Made by a program: the position numbers and the translations under genes. A stretch of 64,000 nt of DNA, from assembly GCA_022393335.1 (NCBI GenBank), contig JAJEKB010020892.1, positions 870,709 to 934,708 of the forward strand, in the 5' to 3' direction. This DNA comes from Macrotrachela quadricornifera (Eukaryota > Rotifera > Eurotatoria > Philodinida > Philodinidae). The notes under the pieces were generated by a model. That model ran no database searches. It was not told where the DNA came from and worked only from the letters and a program-made list of their open reading frames with translations. Of the stretch, positions 48,501 to 59,180 are shown in pieces; the stretch's first letter is position 1; each line of letters begins with the position of its first letter.

Positions 48501-49008
48501 TATACATACATATGTATCATAATTGTTGTAGTAGCACCAACTCATGAAATCTTTCCTAGACTATTTTAGAGGATGCCCAAAAATCCGATGTCTCCAGACG
48601 GAAATTCGGTTTTAGATATCCGTGCTAGACTTTGAAGAAAAACTAAGATGATATTCGGAATCAGTGCTTCAAACTACATCGAATGATATGTAGCTCAATA
48701 TATTTTTCAAAAAAAAAAATTTTTTTCTTAAAAAATCTTTATTTTCTTAAAAACGATTTTCTGAATGGTATACTGTCATTTCTAGTCAAATGGAAGCTAT
48801 TCCGAAGCAAAACAACTGCATGTCCGCCTGCTTATGCGAAAGCTCCCCACTGTGCAGTGATAAGTAAAAGAATGAAATTTTGCAAAAATATTAAAAGCCT
48901 TAAAGATAACTTTTCTTTTCTTCATATATTTTGAAACATTTAATTCTTTTTTATTAATTTCATGTAGCAACGAGCAATAGAATTGTTGATGAAAGCAACG
49001 AAAATTTT
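45539..49008. other. Intergenic, no recognised gene
   Basis: AT-rich. It contains one dispersed-motif copy at 45913-45936, a poly-A/T hairpin at about 45665-45720, and short ORFs (47529-47847 +, 47985-48326 -) that resemble no family I know. Nothing else stands out. Confidence 0.4.
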
Positions 49009-49458
49009 TCATTTGTCATTAACACCTGGTGTTTGAATTGGTCCACCTTGATAGCCTGGCAAAAATGATGGCTCCGGTCCACGATGGCCCGTATAAACAG
49101 CACGACCATCTGATTCAGCCAAAAATGTTACCACATGTGGTGGTGTAAATATGAAGACATCACCGGCATGGCCTTCATACCGTTGTTGTTGTTCATCTTT
49201 GACAATAATAGTACCACTAACAACTGTTTTAACTTCTAAACATTCATAGAAGAAAGGAAAATCATTAGGTGATGGGTGCATTTCAAAGTGACCCATAGTT
49301 AAAGGTTTGTTTTCATTACTAATTGGAACATCGATAATGTTTGATTTGAGACCGGGACACATATAAGTTTCACCAAGTGGCACCATTTCAAGTGATCCAG
49401 CTTTTATTAATTGAATACCTGGTTTTTGTGAAAGGGGTTTCGGAATCATTTGAGACAT
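49009..49458 (-). CDS. Cupin-domain protein (EutQ-like)
   Basis: The start is ATG 49458 (MSQMIPKPLSQ), giving 149 residues in one exon; the longer frame begins at a TTG and is not preferred. The central part has the cupin beta-barrel pattern: PFFYECLEVKTVVSGTIIV, then EGHAGDVFIFTPPHVVTFLA. The first motif lacks the usual HxH pair (YECLE keeps only the Glu), while GHAGDVFIFTPP is a good second-half motif. It resembles ethanolamine-utilisation EutQ-type cupins, which are mainly bacterial. No signal peptide, so probably cytosolic. Possibly acquired horizontally. Metal binding is doubtful because of the missing His residues, and its substrate is unknown. Confidence 0.72.
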   Translation of the reverse strand: MSQMIPKPLSQKPGIQLIKAGSLEMVPLGETYMCPGLKSNIIDVPISNENKPLTMGHFEMHPSPNDFPFFYECLEVKTVVSGTIIVKDEQQQRYEGHAGDVFIFTPPHVVTFLAESDGRAVYTGHRGPEPSFLPGYQGGPIQTPGVNDK

Positions 49459-51373
49459 GTTCAAGCAGAAAATGTGTGTTGTTATTCTTATCAAGAGATT
49501 TTTTTATTTAGTGTTGGTGAAGAAAATGTAAGTATGATATTACAAAAGATAAAGTGCGATGTAACTTATTTCTATTTGCATAATGATAAAAACACAAGAC
49601 AAAATAACTGTGCATGGTCATTCGTTTTATTTTTATTCTTCTTACGACATAAAAACAATTTTCATAAAGATATCAGCTTATCACTAAGCTTCTAAATTCA
49701 ATAGGAATCATCAACATAGATGTGAAAATATTAAGGTTCTCGTTTTATTACGTAGAATATGTCAAAATATATTGAATGTACATTGTCTAACAGACTGATT
49801 TAGAGTTACTGATACTTATGTTTCAACAAATATTCAGTTATTTTCTAACTCCCTTTCTTTTATCGATCCCGTTTCATGGGATTCATCAATTACATAGGAG
49901 TGGACATGCAATGAAGAAGTATAAACAAAAGAGAGCGAGAGAAAGACAGATGGTATTTGAAAAGAAGCAGAACAAAAAAGAAATGAATCGTTGTTGATAC
50001 TAAAAATCTGCACGAGAGTTTTGGTTTCTTATCTGAGAGAAACCAGGGTTACAATTTTGTCTTTTATTAAAACTAAAATTGTCCTTTATTTTTTTTCAAG
50101 CTAATCCATTAAAATTTTTCTTCTACCAAGAATAGATCATACATTTTCATGTTTATTTCTTTTTATATGGAACAAGGATCTGCAAATTGAGTACTTTAAT
50201 TTACATTTTCGATAAAGGTTCTTTTGTGACTCTAGCACTGTTTTTAAAAATTGAAATTTTTCGATATCTTGTAAGGTTTTTGGTCATGTACAACACTATA
50301 TATATAGATTTGATTCCATACTAATCTATTCATTCGTTTATTTATACATTGTTTTGCTATTGTCAATATAAATTATTTAATCTTTTCGTTGTATCCGAAT
50401 ATATTGTAAAATAACTTTGATACATGTTGAGATTAACAACAAAAATATATAAAATCAGACTTTATATTACGAAAAGTTGGTTCGAAACATGATCCAAAAA
50501 TAGCAGTACTATTCTTGCTGATCATAAACTTCGATACATTCAAGAATTATCATTTCTGAGATAATTTGATAAACTGAAACGATCAAAATCAGAAGAAAAA
50601 ATTCTATTTGATAAAAGAACATATTAAGAGAGAGTCCGTCAGAAAATCAGGTAGACAACCAGCACTTGGTCAGAAAAATTTTTTTGATTTTGGCTTTGAT
50701 CATCTGAAACGAAAGACCTTACAAAGTTAGTAATAAATCCAAAATATGAGCTTGATCTGACAATTCCTTGCTGTGTTATGAGGGACACTCTGTTAACGAG
50801 ATCTATAAGAATTAGAAGTGTTCAACATACTTTTACTTCCATTTCCACTTACCAAAGTAACAGTGAGCGTTTTTACAAATGAGAAATATTATATTTGGCA
50901 ATGATGAATAATTTTTTTATTTATCAATTATTAATTTTAGCATGATCACTTTTACCATTTACTACTTACTGTTAAGTTGGAACCGGTAACACTTACCACT
51001 TAGCTGGTAAGTAGTAAGTAATACTTACTGATAAGTGTTAAGTAGTACTTACTGATAAATGATAAGTAGTACTTACAACTTATCTGGTACGTGAAAGTGA
51101 TACTAAGTAGTATGTGTGATATTTCTATTGGTAATTGATATCAGCTACCAGTTACTAGGTAGGCATCAGTTCCAGTTCTGAATGGTGAAGTGGATATCAG
51201 TCCGACTAGGCTCTCAATGGAGATGTCACACTTACTTTTCTGGTAAGTGATCTGTTTTTGACTTACCTTACTGTTTTTTGTCACTATTGAACATACAAGC
51301 TAGTGGATCTTGTTGATCCTCGTGAGCTCTACAGCTTTTATTCTGGGAAAGCGATCGCAATTTCGCTCACCAG
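49459..51373. other. Intergenic; includes a GTAAGT-rich repetitive patch
   Basis: Mostly AT-rich non-coding. At 50960-51110 the sequence AAGTAGTACTTACTGATAA and its variants recur several times on both strands. No gene recognised. Confidence 0.45.
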
Positions 51374-54035
51374 GAGACGGTCCAGGGTGTCCCTCTTCGA
51401 TTTCCGTATTTTACGTGCCAATCGGTAGAGGAAATTCAAAACTCAATCAAAAATTGACATAAACCTTTGAAATTTGCAATATAGTGAGCTCAATACACAG
51501 ACTCAGTGCGCTCAAAATTTCAGATCGATGAAGCATTGTATTCATGAATTATGGAAGTTTTCATTCAAGGAGTAAAAAGAGAGGTTTCTCAACTACTGTA
51601 TTTTTTGGCAGAGGTTCTTCTGAATTTGAATAAAAGAAATTTCCGATGTGTAAGATACTGACCGTTCATACTTCGAAATGAACGTTGTCTTCTTTCTGAT
51701 ACATAGAAACCACTCACTTTAGAAGGTTATTTTTTTATTAAAAAAGTTCTCTTCTACAATAACTGCCATTGGACAGAAAAACGATATACAGAGAAATTTG
51801 ACACATTGCACAGTAGAGAAAGATTACATAGGACCGAACGTGGACTAAACCAAAAAGCACACAGCCCAAATACTCATGCTTATAATAAAAAATCAAAAAA
51901 AATGAGTGAAGCATAAAACTTCTACACAAGAACTACAGTTCATGAAGAGCATCACTTTACACTGGAATTCACTACAACGATGATCACCGAACGAGAAACA
52001 CAGTTCTTTTGTATTTTGAAATGGCTTGAATTTGAGTGATGTCATTTGGTTATATGCTGAACTGTTCATTTTAATAATGTTATTAGGTTGCGTTAAATTA
52101 ACATATAAATCGTACAGGCGAACATGATCGTACATCTGTCGTACATAGTACTATTACCAACCAAAGGTAATAACACATTATCACTCGAATACTGAACCAG
52201 ACTTGTTGTCAATTTACCGGATTTACCACAGATGATTACAACGTTATCTGTTTCAAAGAGATTCTGTTTAATATTATCGCTCATATGTCCGTTCTAAAAT
52301 GTTTATAAAAGACTTTTTGCTAGGAAAGCATCTCTTTCAACAGTTATTTACGGCTTCTTTCAGACATAAGAACAAAGGTCCAACTGATGTACTCTCCATT
52401 GAAGGGATTGATTGAACTGTATAACTATGTGCAATATTGTGCTTTGAATGAACTGTTGATACTGTATTTTTTTCTCCTTCTAATGATAATGTACGATTTG
52501 AATGCATCTCCAACTCTAATCCTAACTGATCAGAAGTAGTTTTTGAACATCTGATACAAATTTTTCAGCTGATTCATTAATTGTATCTACGTTTTCAACT
52601 TCTTTCTTTGTCACGAACTGAATTAGAGAAAACAACGATCGTCAGATAGGTTACAGTTTCTAGGAGAACCGTCAGAGCATAATGTTGAAAATAAAGCTAG
52701 AATTTTACTTTAGTCACATAACGACAACAAATTCCATGTCTATGCTTAAATTTACGAAGCCACTTTTCACTAGCCAGAAATTTATGTTCTTCCAGTTCAT
52801 ATGCTTTTTGAAGCGCCCAATATCTTAATTGTATAACATGTATAAATAAAAACTGATCACGACCTTCCTCGAATGAACTGCACACAAACGCATCAATTTC
52901 TTCAAGCTTGTGCTTTTTGGTTCCTTTCTATTGTAAATATGTGTGAAAACGGTTGATATAGTTTTTATCTTTTATTCTTCTGAAACGTCTTTGAAAACTA
53001 CTCCATGAATGGCTCTTTTTACTAGTATTCACATTCGCTTCATCGTAATAATCAACGTCTTTTTGCATATACTCAAGAGAAATGTGGTTTAATAAATCAT
53101 TATCTTTCTCTTCTACATTTTCCGTATAATTTTCATCATCAGGGTCAATTTCAGTGACTTCGGTTTGTTCGCCAAAGTTGTAAATAAAATCCTGCAATCA
53201 GAGAAAACAAAGAACTTTTCTGAATTTCTTCCTGGTAATCGAACTATTCACCAGTGTTTCTTCTGTTTCAAAACTATAATTTGTACAGTTCAGAACAGAT
53301 TCAATAGTATGGACAATATTTCGAGCCACATCCTCATCACGAGGAGTGTAGGCATCCGTTAGATTGGAAGACGGAAGTAATTTTGATATATACTTGGAGA
53401 CGAGACGAGAAACGTTATGAGGATTAATCATTGTGAAGTTTTTCAGTGAAATCTACCACTGAAAGAAACTATGTTAGTGTTAGTGATCATTCTCTTCTTT
53501 TGTGGAACCGGATGATCAAATGAAAACGATAAAGAGTGTATTCTCGAGCATTAAACCAGCAAAAGAATGAATGTCCGAAAAACAGGCAAGGAGAAAGAAT
53601 CTGCGCGACAGAAAAAAAAACAGAACAGAACAGAATGCATATCTCAACACGAGAAGAAAAGAAAGGAAAGAGAATGTGATGAATGAGATACTAGAGTGAT
53701 ACTGTATCATGGTCGTTGTCCATGATAGTTACTTACAGATGAAGTCAATAAGAACTGTAAACAACACTAATCACTCACAGACAACAGCTGATAAAGTTGG
53801 AAAAAAAAAACACTGACTGAAATTTGGCTGTTCTTTCTGTAGAGAAATACAGTGTTATAACCTAGGAATCGAATGCTTAATCGATCTGATATGTTGAGCA
53901 CAGTGAGTCTGTGTATTGAGCTCACTATATTGCAAATTTCAAGAGTTTATGTCAATTTTTGACTGACTTTTGAATTTCCTGTACCGACTGGTACATAAAC
54001 TACGGAAATCAGAGGGGAACAACTGAGATAGTCTC
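51374..54035 (-). mobile_element. DDE transposon with ~140-bp terminal inverted repeats, copy A
   Basis: The ends (51374-51517 and 53892-54035) are inverted copies, sharing for example GCAATATAGTGAGCTCAATA and GAAATTCAAAA. Between them lies a damaged minus-strand transposase: an N-terminal acidic region from 53431 (DEDVARNIVHTIESV), a CENP-B-type HTH (SEKWLRKFKHRHGICCRYVT at about 52725-52785), a fragment ending in EMHSNRTLS, CGKSGKLTTSLVQY, and a Cys-rich tail (CFSFGDHRCSEFQC, then CSSCVEVLCFTHFF). Stops occur after HTYLQ, and the segment with the later catalytic Asp residues is deleted. It is related to the element at 59-62 kb but has different terminal repeats. Confidence 0.75.
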
Positions 54036-56603
54036 GTCGTTAATAAAAATATTATTTAAAAAAATTCAAAAAATGAAGGGTACCATTCGATTATTCGACT
54101 CAGAAAACCTGTACTGAAACGTTAAGATTCGATTTTTTCAAAGTTGAAGTTTCTTGTTGGTTTCTCTAAGTACATGTTCTTTTGACCCTTTGCCTGGCAC
54201 AAAAAACTAAATGCTTTTCACTTTTTTCCATATCACTCTCCCTTCAGCCGACGAAATAGTAAATTTATAAACTTTTGAAACCTAATCACAGTAACTGATT
54301 TCTCATCCTTAAAAGAGCTTTGGTCAAATTTTATTAAAAAAATTCATTTTTTTGAGGTAAAAACAAATTTTCTGCAACACCATAAAAAACTAATAGTACC
54401 ATTCGATTCTCCAGCCCCAAAAACCATTTGGAACATTTTTAGGAACTGTTACATTCTAGTATTACTAATATAATCGTTGCTACAAACAGATAAACTTTAA
54501 AGAAATTTACGGCCGTATAACCCTTTCTTTCAGAAGAGGGAATATATATATAGCAAAATAAAGTCGTACAGTTTGCCTGAAAATACGCTGGTTGCTGTAT
54601 AATGAATATAGAAAAATAAAAGTGCAAAAGAAGCATTTTTTTTATTACGGATGTGAAAAGGTATGAAAGAGAAAGTACTATTTTCTATATTATACTTATG
54701 TGTTTCTCGAGCTGGTTAAAATAATAATTAGCCTTTATACTAGGGATACAGAAATATTTTGCTAATCTCGATGGTTCTAGTAGAAGTAGATTTTAGAGAA
54801 ATATTTCTGAGTCCTGTTGGAGTTGATATATACCCGATTCCGAAGTAGACCATTTGTAGATATTTATGCGATAGGTTGAACGCCGTTTAACTAATTGAAA
54901 GAGTGCCGATTTTTATTCCGTCGAATACAATTTTATTATATATATTTTTTTAATAATAAAAATAAAAATATTTTTATTATGAATTTCCACAGGAAGAGGG
55001 CTGGTCACGGACCTAACTTTTGGAATCTTTTCAATAATTACCATGCTATTTCCAGAACTATTTACTGCCTCACCCTAAGTATAAAACCCGCTCCCTTGCC
55101 CCCATCCTCACCCTGTTAAAGCGAAGAAAAAAATAGTTCCAATAGTTCCGAAACTATGGTAAAGGTTCTAAAAAAGGGTCCGCGGCTAGTGCTGACAGTT
55201 CCAAATATAAAAAATGTCTCATAAAAAAAAGTAACAGTTTTTTTTACTACAATATACATGAGCATCTAGATTTAAATAGAAGCATTTATAAGAAAAACAA
55301 TATTACGGTCAATTATAATATTCATTAATTCCATATATTAAGTCACACTTGCAATAAGCATTTTTAATTTCTTATTTAGATAGCGGAAAGGAAGTTTTTG
55401 ACAGTAATAAAATATATTAGTTGGAAATAATGTATGTTGATTTCGAATACCTTCTCAAAATGAGTGTCACAGTGGATTATCCAATGATGATACATATTTC
55501 GCGGACGCCGTTGGCATATGACGAATTTGCCTAATTGATTTACATCGATCAGCTCGTAATATTTCCATCATAATCACTTTATTATGATAAATACTTTGAT
55601 CGCAAATAAGATGAATATTGTCGATCTTTAATTGTTTGATTGCTGGTGCTAATGCATCAGTGTTCCATTGACTTATTATCTCCTATCTAACACCTTTAAT
55701 TCTTCGATAATTACAATCTTCAGGAGTCAGCGTCATCACATGGAAGGACAAAAAAGAGAAAAGAACACAAAGTGCATACTATCACATGGATATGAATGTG
55801 ACATAGCAGGCAGTATATTTCATGTAATAAAAAAACATGTTACTTTTTCTTATGAGACATTTTTTATATTTTAAACTGTATTTAATATGCAAGCTAAATA
55901 TACTAGAAGATGCAGCGTGTTTTGGGCTTTCTTCCTATATATATAATAGATTAAAAAATAAACGAAGTATAGACACAAAAAGAAAGAAAAATAATAGGGG
56001 GGAAATGAACTGGCCTATACAGTAAATCATCTTGACTGATTTGACGTCTACTTTATCGACCCGGGATATTTCTTTCAGTGATCTCAATAATGTTCTGTTT
56101 CATTAATTTAGTTCTTTCAAAACTAACCAGAATCCTAAACTCAAATGATCGGTATAATGATCTTTTACTTCTACTAAAGTTTGCTTTTGAACATAATTCA
56201 TTTCTGTTACTAAGCAGCTAGTTTCTATAATGTCATGATTTGGCATTTAAGCTCATTATTTATTTTAATTAATTTTTAAGGCTTAGACTAGAGGCGTGAA
56301 ATTATTTTTATTTTAAAAATAACTCTCTGATATTTATTATTTTTTCAAATAACAATAATTTCATACCTCTAGCTGAGATTAGAATTTACATTCTTTCTTA
56401 AAACTTTGTTAATATCAGCTAGTAAATGTAGTTTAGCTTATAAAAAAAGTTTTGATGGATAAAATATTAATTTTCAGTGACGTTTCTGTTGAGCAACTGA
56501 ATTATTTCAACCAATGATAACAATGGTTTCTGACATGATTCGAAGATCTTCTGTATTATTTTAGATTAAATAGATACAATTATTTTTCACACAATTGACA
56601 AAC
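54036..56603. other. Intergenic with repeat relics
   Basis: 54190-54425 carries the TTCAGTCG and CTTTGGTCAAA repeat modules seen at 32-34 kb. 55470-55680 (-) is a coding-looking fragment (listed separately). A dispersed-motif copy lies at 55909. An AT-rich hairpin of TTATTTTTAAAATAA type lies at about 56300-56370, including the inverted pair CTAGAGGCGTGAAATTATTT / AATAATTTCATACCTCTAG. Confidence 0.45.
55470..55685 (-). pseudogene. Unidentified coding-like fragment
   Basis: The minus strand is open for about 69 codons from just after a TAG at 55682 to a TGA near 55473, reading EIISQWNTDALAPAIKQLKI then HLICDQSIYHNKVIMMEILR and IRQIRHMPTASAKYV. Composition and block structure look protein-like and there is no start codon, so it may be one exon or a relic of a longer gene. 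I do not recognise the family. Confidence 0.3.
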
Positions 56604-57665
56604 ATGTCTTCGTTAAGTAGTATTTTATCACCTATTCAATATTACATACAGTATACAACATTTTGGATCTATTCCATTTTTGGTGTAGCTGGATCTATTC
56701 TGAACATTTTCCTTTTCTGTCGAAAGCAGTTTCGTACAACGTCATGTTGCACATGTAAGTCAATTTCTGTTTTCATTACCATGATTGTTCTCTTTTTGTA
56801 TTCTTCAGATTTCTTAGCAGCATCTATAGGAATGTTACTTCATTTATTGTTCTATGTTGTACAAAATATCTGTGGTTACTATTATCCTAATATTATAACA
56901 AATAATGTTAATTTTTGCAAATTTCGTTTGTATTTCACTCATATCACTAATGTAATATTTCGTTGGACATTAACTGTTGCTTCTTTTGATCGTTTTGCAC
57001 TTTCATCCTCAAACGCACGTTTTAGACGTTTAGCAAATTTACACTTTGCTTTTCGAGTGATAGTTTTGATCATTATATTTGTCTCATTTGTACATATTTA
57101 TATGGTGTTTGTTTACGGCATTAAAGCAAATGTTTGTGTTAATACATTAAATGCAATTGTGATAACCTTATTAAATATCTTTGCGCTGCTAAATACTATT
57201 TTTCTGCCAACTATATTTATGACCATCTTTACTTTACTTATTCGGAGGAATCTGGCAGAAAAACGACAACGTCATCAAGAACTCACTAATCAAAAACTAA
57301 CAACTACTTATAAAAAAGAACAATTACAATTAAAACGTGATCGACAAGTACTGAGAATGTTATTTACTCAAATCATTGCCTTTTTTATTATAACAATACC
57401 ATCGATGATCTTCAGTATAAATAATATCATCTCTCCTTATGTTCCAAATAAGAGTGCTGATCGGATAGCTATAGAAATTTTTATAGGCTATGTATCTGGA
57501 GCATTAAATTATGTTTTTCCTTCAGTATCATTTTATTTATACACATTAACATCAAGTATATTTCGGAAGGAATTACGATTCATGTTACGATCTTGGTTTT
57601 GTTTTGAGTGGGCTAAAAATAATAGTATCGAACCAATGAATACGCAAGGAACGCAACCTGCTTAA
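56604..57665 (+). CDS. Rhodopsin-like seven-transmembrane receptor, one 54-nt intron
   Basis: Exons 56604-56754 and 56809-57665 give 335 residues. The start is ATG 56604. The intron 56755-56808 (GTAAGT...TTCTTCAG) contains no stop and is 54 nt, so the unspliced frame also stays open; splicing replaces a Lys/Ser/Phe-rich insert with SCCTYFLAASIGMLLHL, a proper second helix. Features: GSILN in helix 1, a Cys (FCKFRLYF) before helix 3, SFDRF as a DRY variant, a basic third loop (RRNLAEKRQRHQ), and NYVFPSVSFYLYTLTS in place of NPxxY. The overall pattern is that of class A GPCRs, large families in bdelloids. Ligand unknown; a chemosensory role is a guess. Confidence 0.85.
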   Translation: MSSLSSILSPIQYYIQYTTFWIYSIFGVAGSILNIFLFCRKQFRTTSCCTCKSISVFITMIVLFLYSSDFLAASIGMLLHLLFYVVQNICGYYYPNIITNNVNFCKFRLYFTHITNVIFRWTLTVASFDRFALSSSNARFRRLANLHFAFRVIVLIIIFVSFVHIYMVFVYGIKANVCVNTLNAIVITLLNIFALLNTIFLPTIFMTIFTLLIRRNLAEKRQRHQELTNQKLTTTYKKEQLQLKRDRQVLRMLFTQIIAFFIITIPSMIFSINNIISPYVPNKSADRIAIEIFIGYVSGALNYVFPSVSFYLYTLTSSIFRKELRFMLRSWFCFEWAKNNSIEPMNTQGTQPA

Positions 57666-59180
57666 TCACAGAGATTAACAACTGAAAATATCAGAAACTG
57701 AACTATACGTAAATCTCTATATTTGATGTTGTCTTATGATGTAATGTCTTATTTAAACTTTGCAATATAGTTTGAATAAATCGATATTTACGTCTTACAA
57801 AAAGAAATATGTATCACTATTGAACCGCTAGTAGAAAATTGTTTAATCAAGAAGGCTTTATATTTTACATTATTTTCATTGATGATAGCAGAATTAATCG
57901 TTCGATTTGTTTATGATTCTTTATATATTCCCTGAAAGAAACAGCTTAGTATCTGAACACCTCCTTTTTATGAATTGATTGACTTTATATGTGCAAAAAA
58001 TATATCGACGAAACTTTTGATCAATGTCCAAGAGATTGAAGAAGACGAAATGATTATGTATGAGAAAATATCTTGATGCTATTTATCACTAGGAAGATAA
58101 TTTTTATTTTACAACTATGTATCTATGTACATATACAGTAGCGTTTGTTGCTATTTATTATTTATCATGTGTATTCATTTCTTCGTATATATTAAATCCA
58201 ACAGATTGAGTTTTATTAGTAAGAAATTCTGTTGAAACAAAATTTCGTGTTAATTTGTATGTTGCAGAATTGGAAGAATCATTTTCATGGAAATCGATGA
58301 TGATATACATTCAAAATGAGAAAAGTGAGGCGTTTCTTATTCATAATCGCGGTTGTCGACTGTGAGAGTTTCTCTTTCATAGTTAGAAACCGCAAAGATA
58401 ATCAAAAAAACCGAGGACTTTTTCTCTTTGTTAATTATTTTATTCTTTTGTCTATGCAAATTCTTCAAAACTTTTCTATAGCGAATTAAACGAAGAAGAT
58501 ACAATTATCACACAACTTTTAATGATTATTCTATCAAAATCTTGATCAACTATAATTAGAATTATAAGGCTATCACATCTCAGGCAGACAGACAAACGCT
58601 AAAGTGCGGTCTGACGCTGTGGGCATGAAAATATAATAAATCAACACTTGATAACTAGTTGAGTCAATAAATGAGAAAACCAAGGTATTTTAATGCATTT
58701 AAGCTATTGTTGACGCATTTTAACGGTTTGAACGGATAAATTAGGATAAATAACACATTTTAACGAATTGACAAAGCAGATTAGTCAAATGTGAATGCGT
58801 TTTAACATGGAAATATATTTGCTTTTATCTAGTTAACACATTCGACGCGATTTAGTTTTGTTAAAAAATTTTTTTGAGATGTTCATTTTCATGGACTGTT
58901 AACTTGTAATAAAGGCACATAATGGCGTTTTCGTTCTCTTCTTTATATCACAACATAATGAGTAATTTTTTTTGACCAACTGAATAACTGCTCAAAGTTA
59001 CTTTTTCGTTCTTTTTCATATTATATGAGGTATGTGCAAAAAAAAATCAAGGAAGTTTCCAGCGTTTATCTCCCTTATTCTTTTCTCTCTATCGTCTTGT
59101 ATATTAATACGACCGAAGTTTTCGAAAAGTTCACATGTCGTTTGAAGAAATCGATAGAGAAAGTAGCGCTAGCTCACTTA
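57666..59180. other. Intergenic
   Basis: 3' flank of the receptor gene. Short ACGCATTTTAACG-like motifs recur at 58715-58810. No gene recognised. The TA at 59179-59180 is the target duplication of the next element. Confidence 0.4.
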
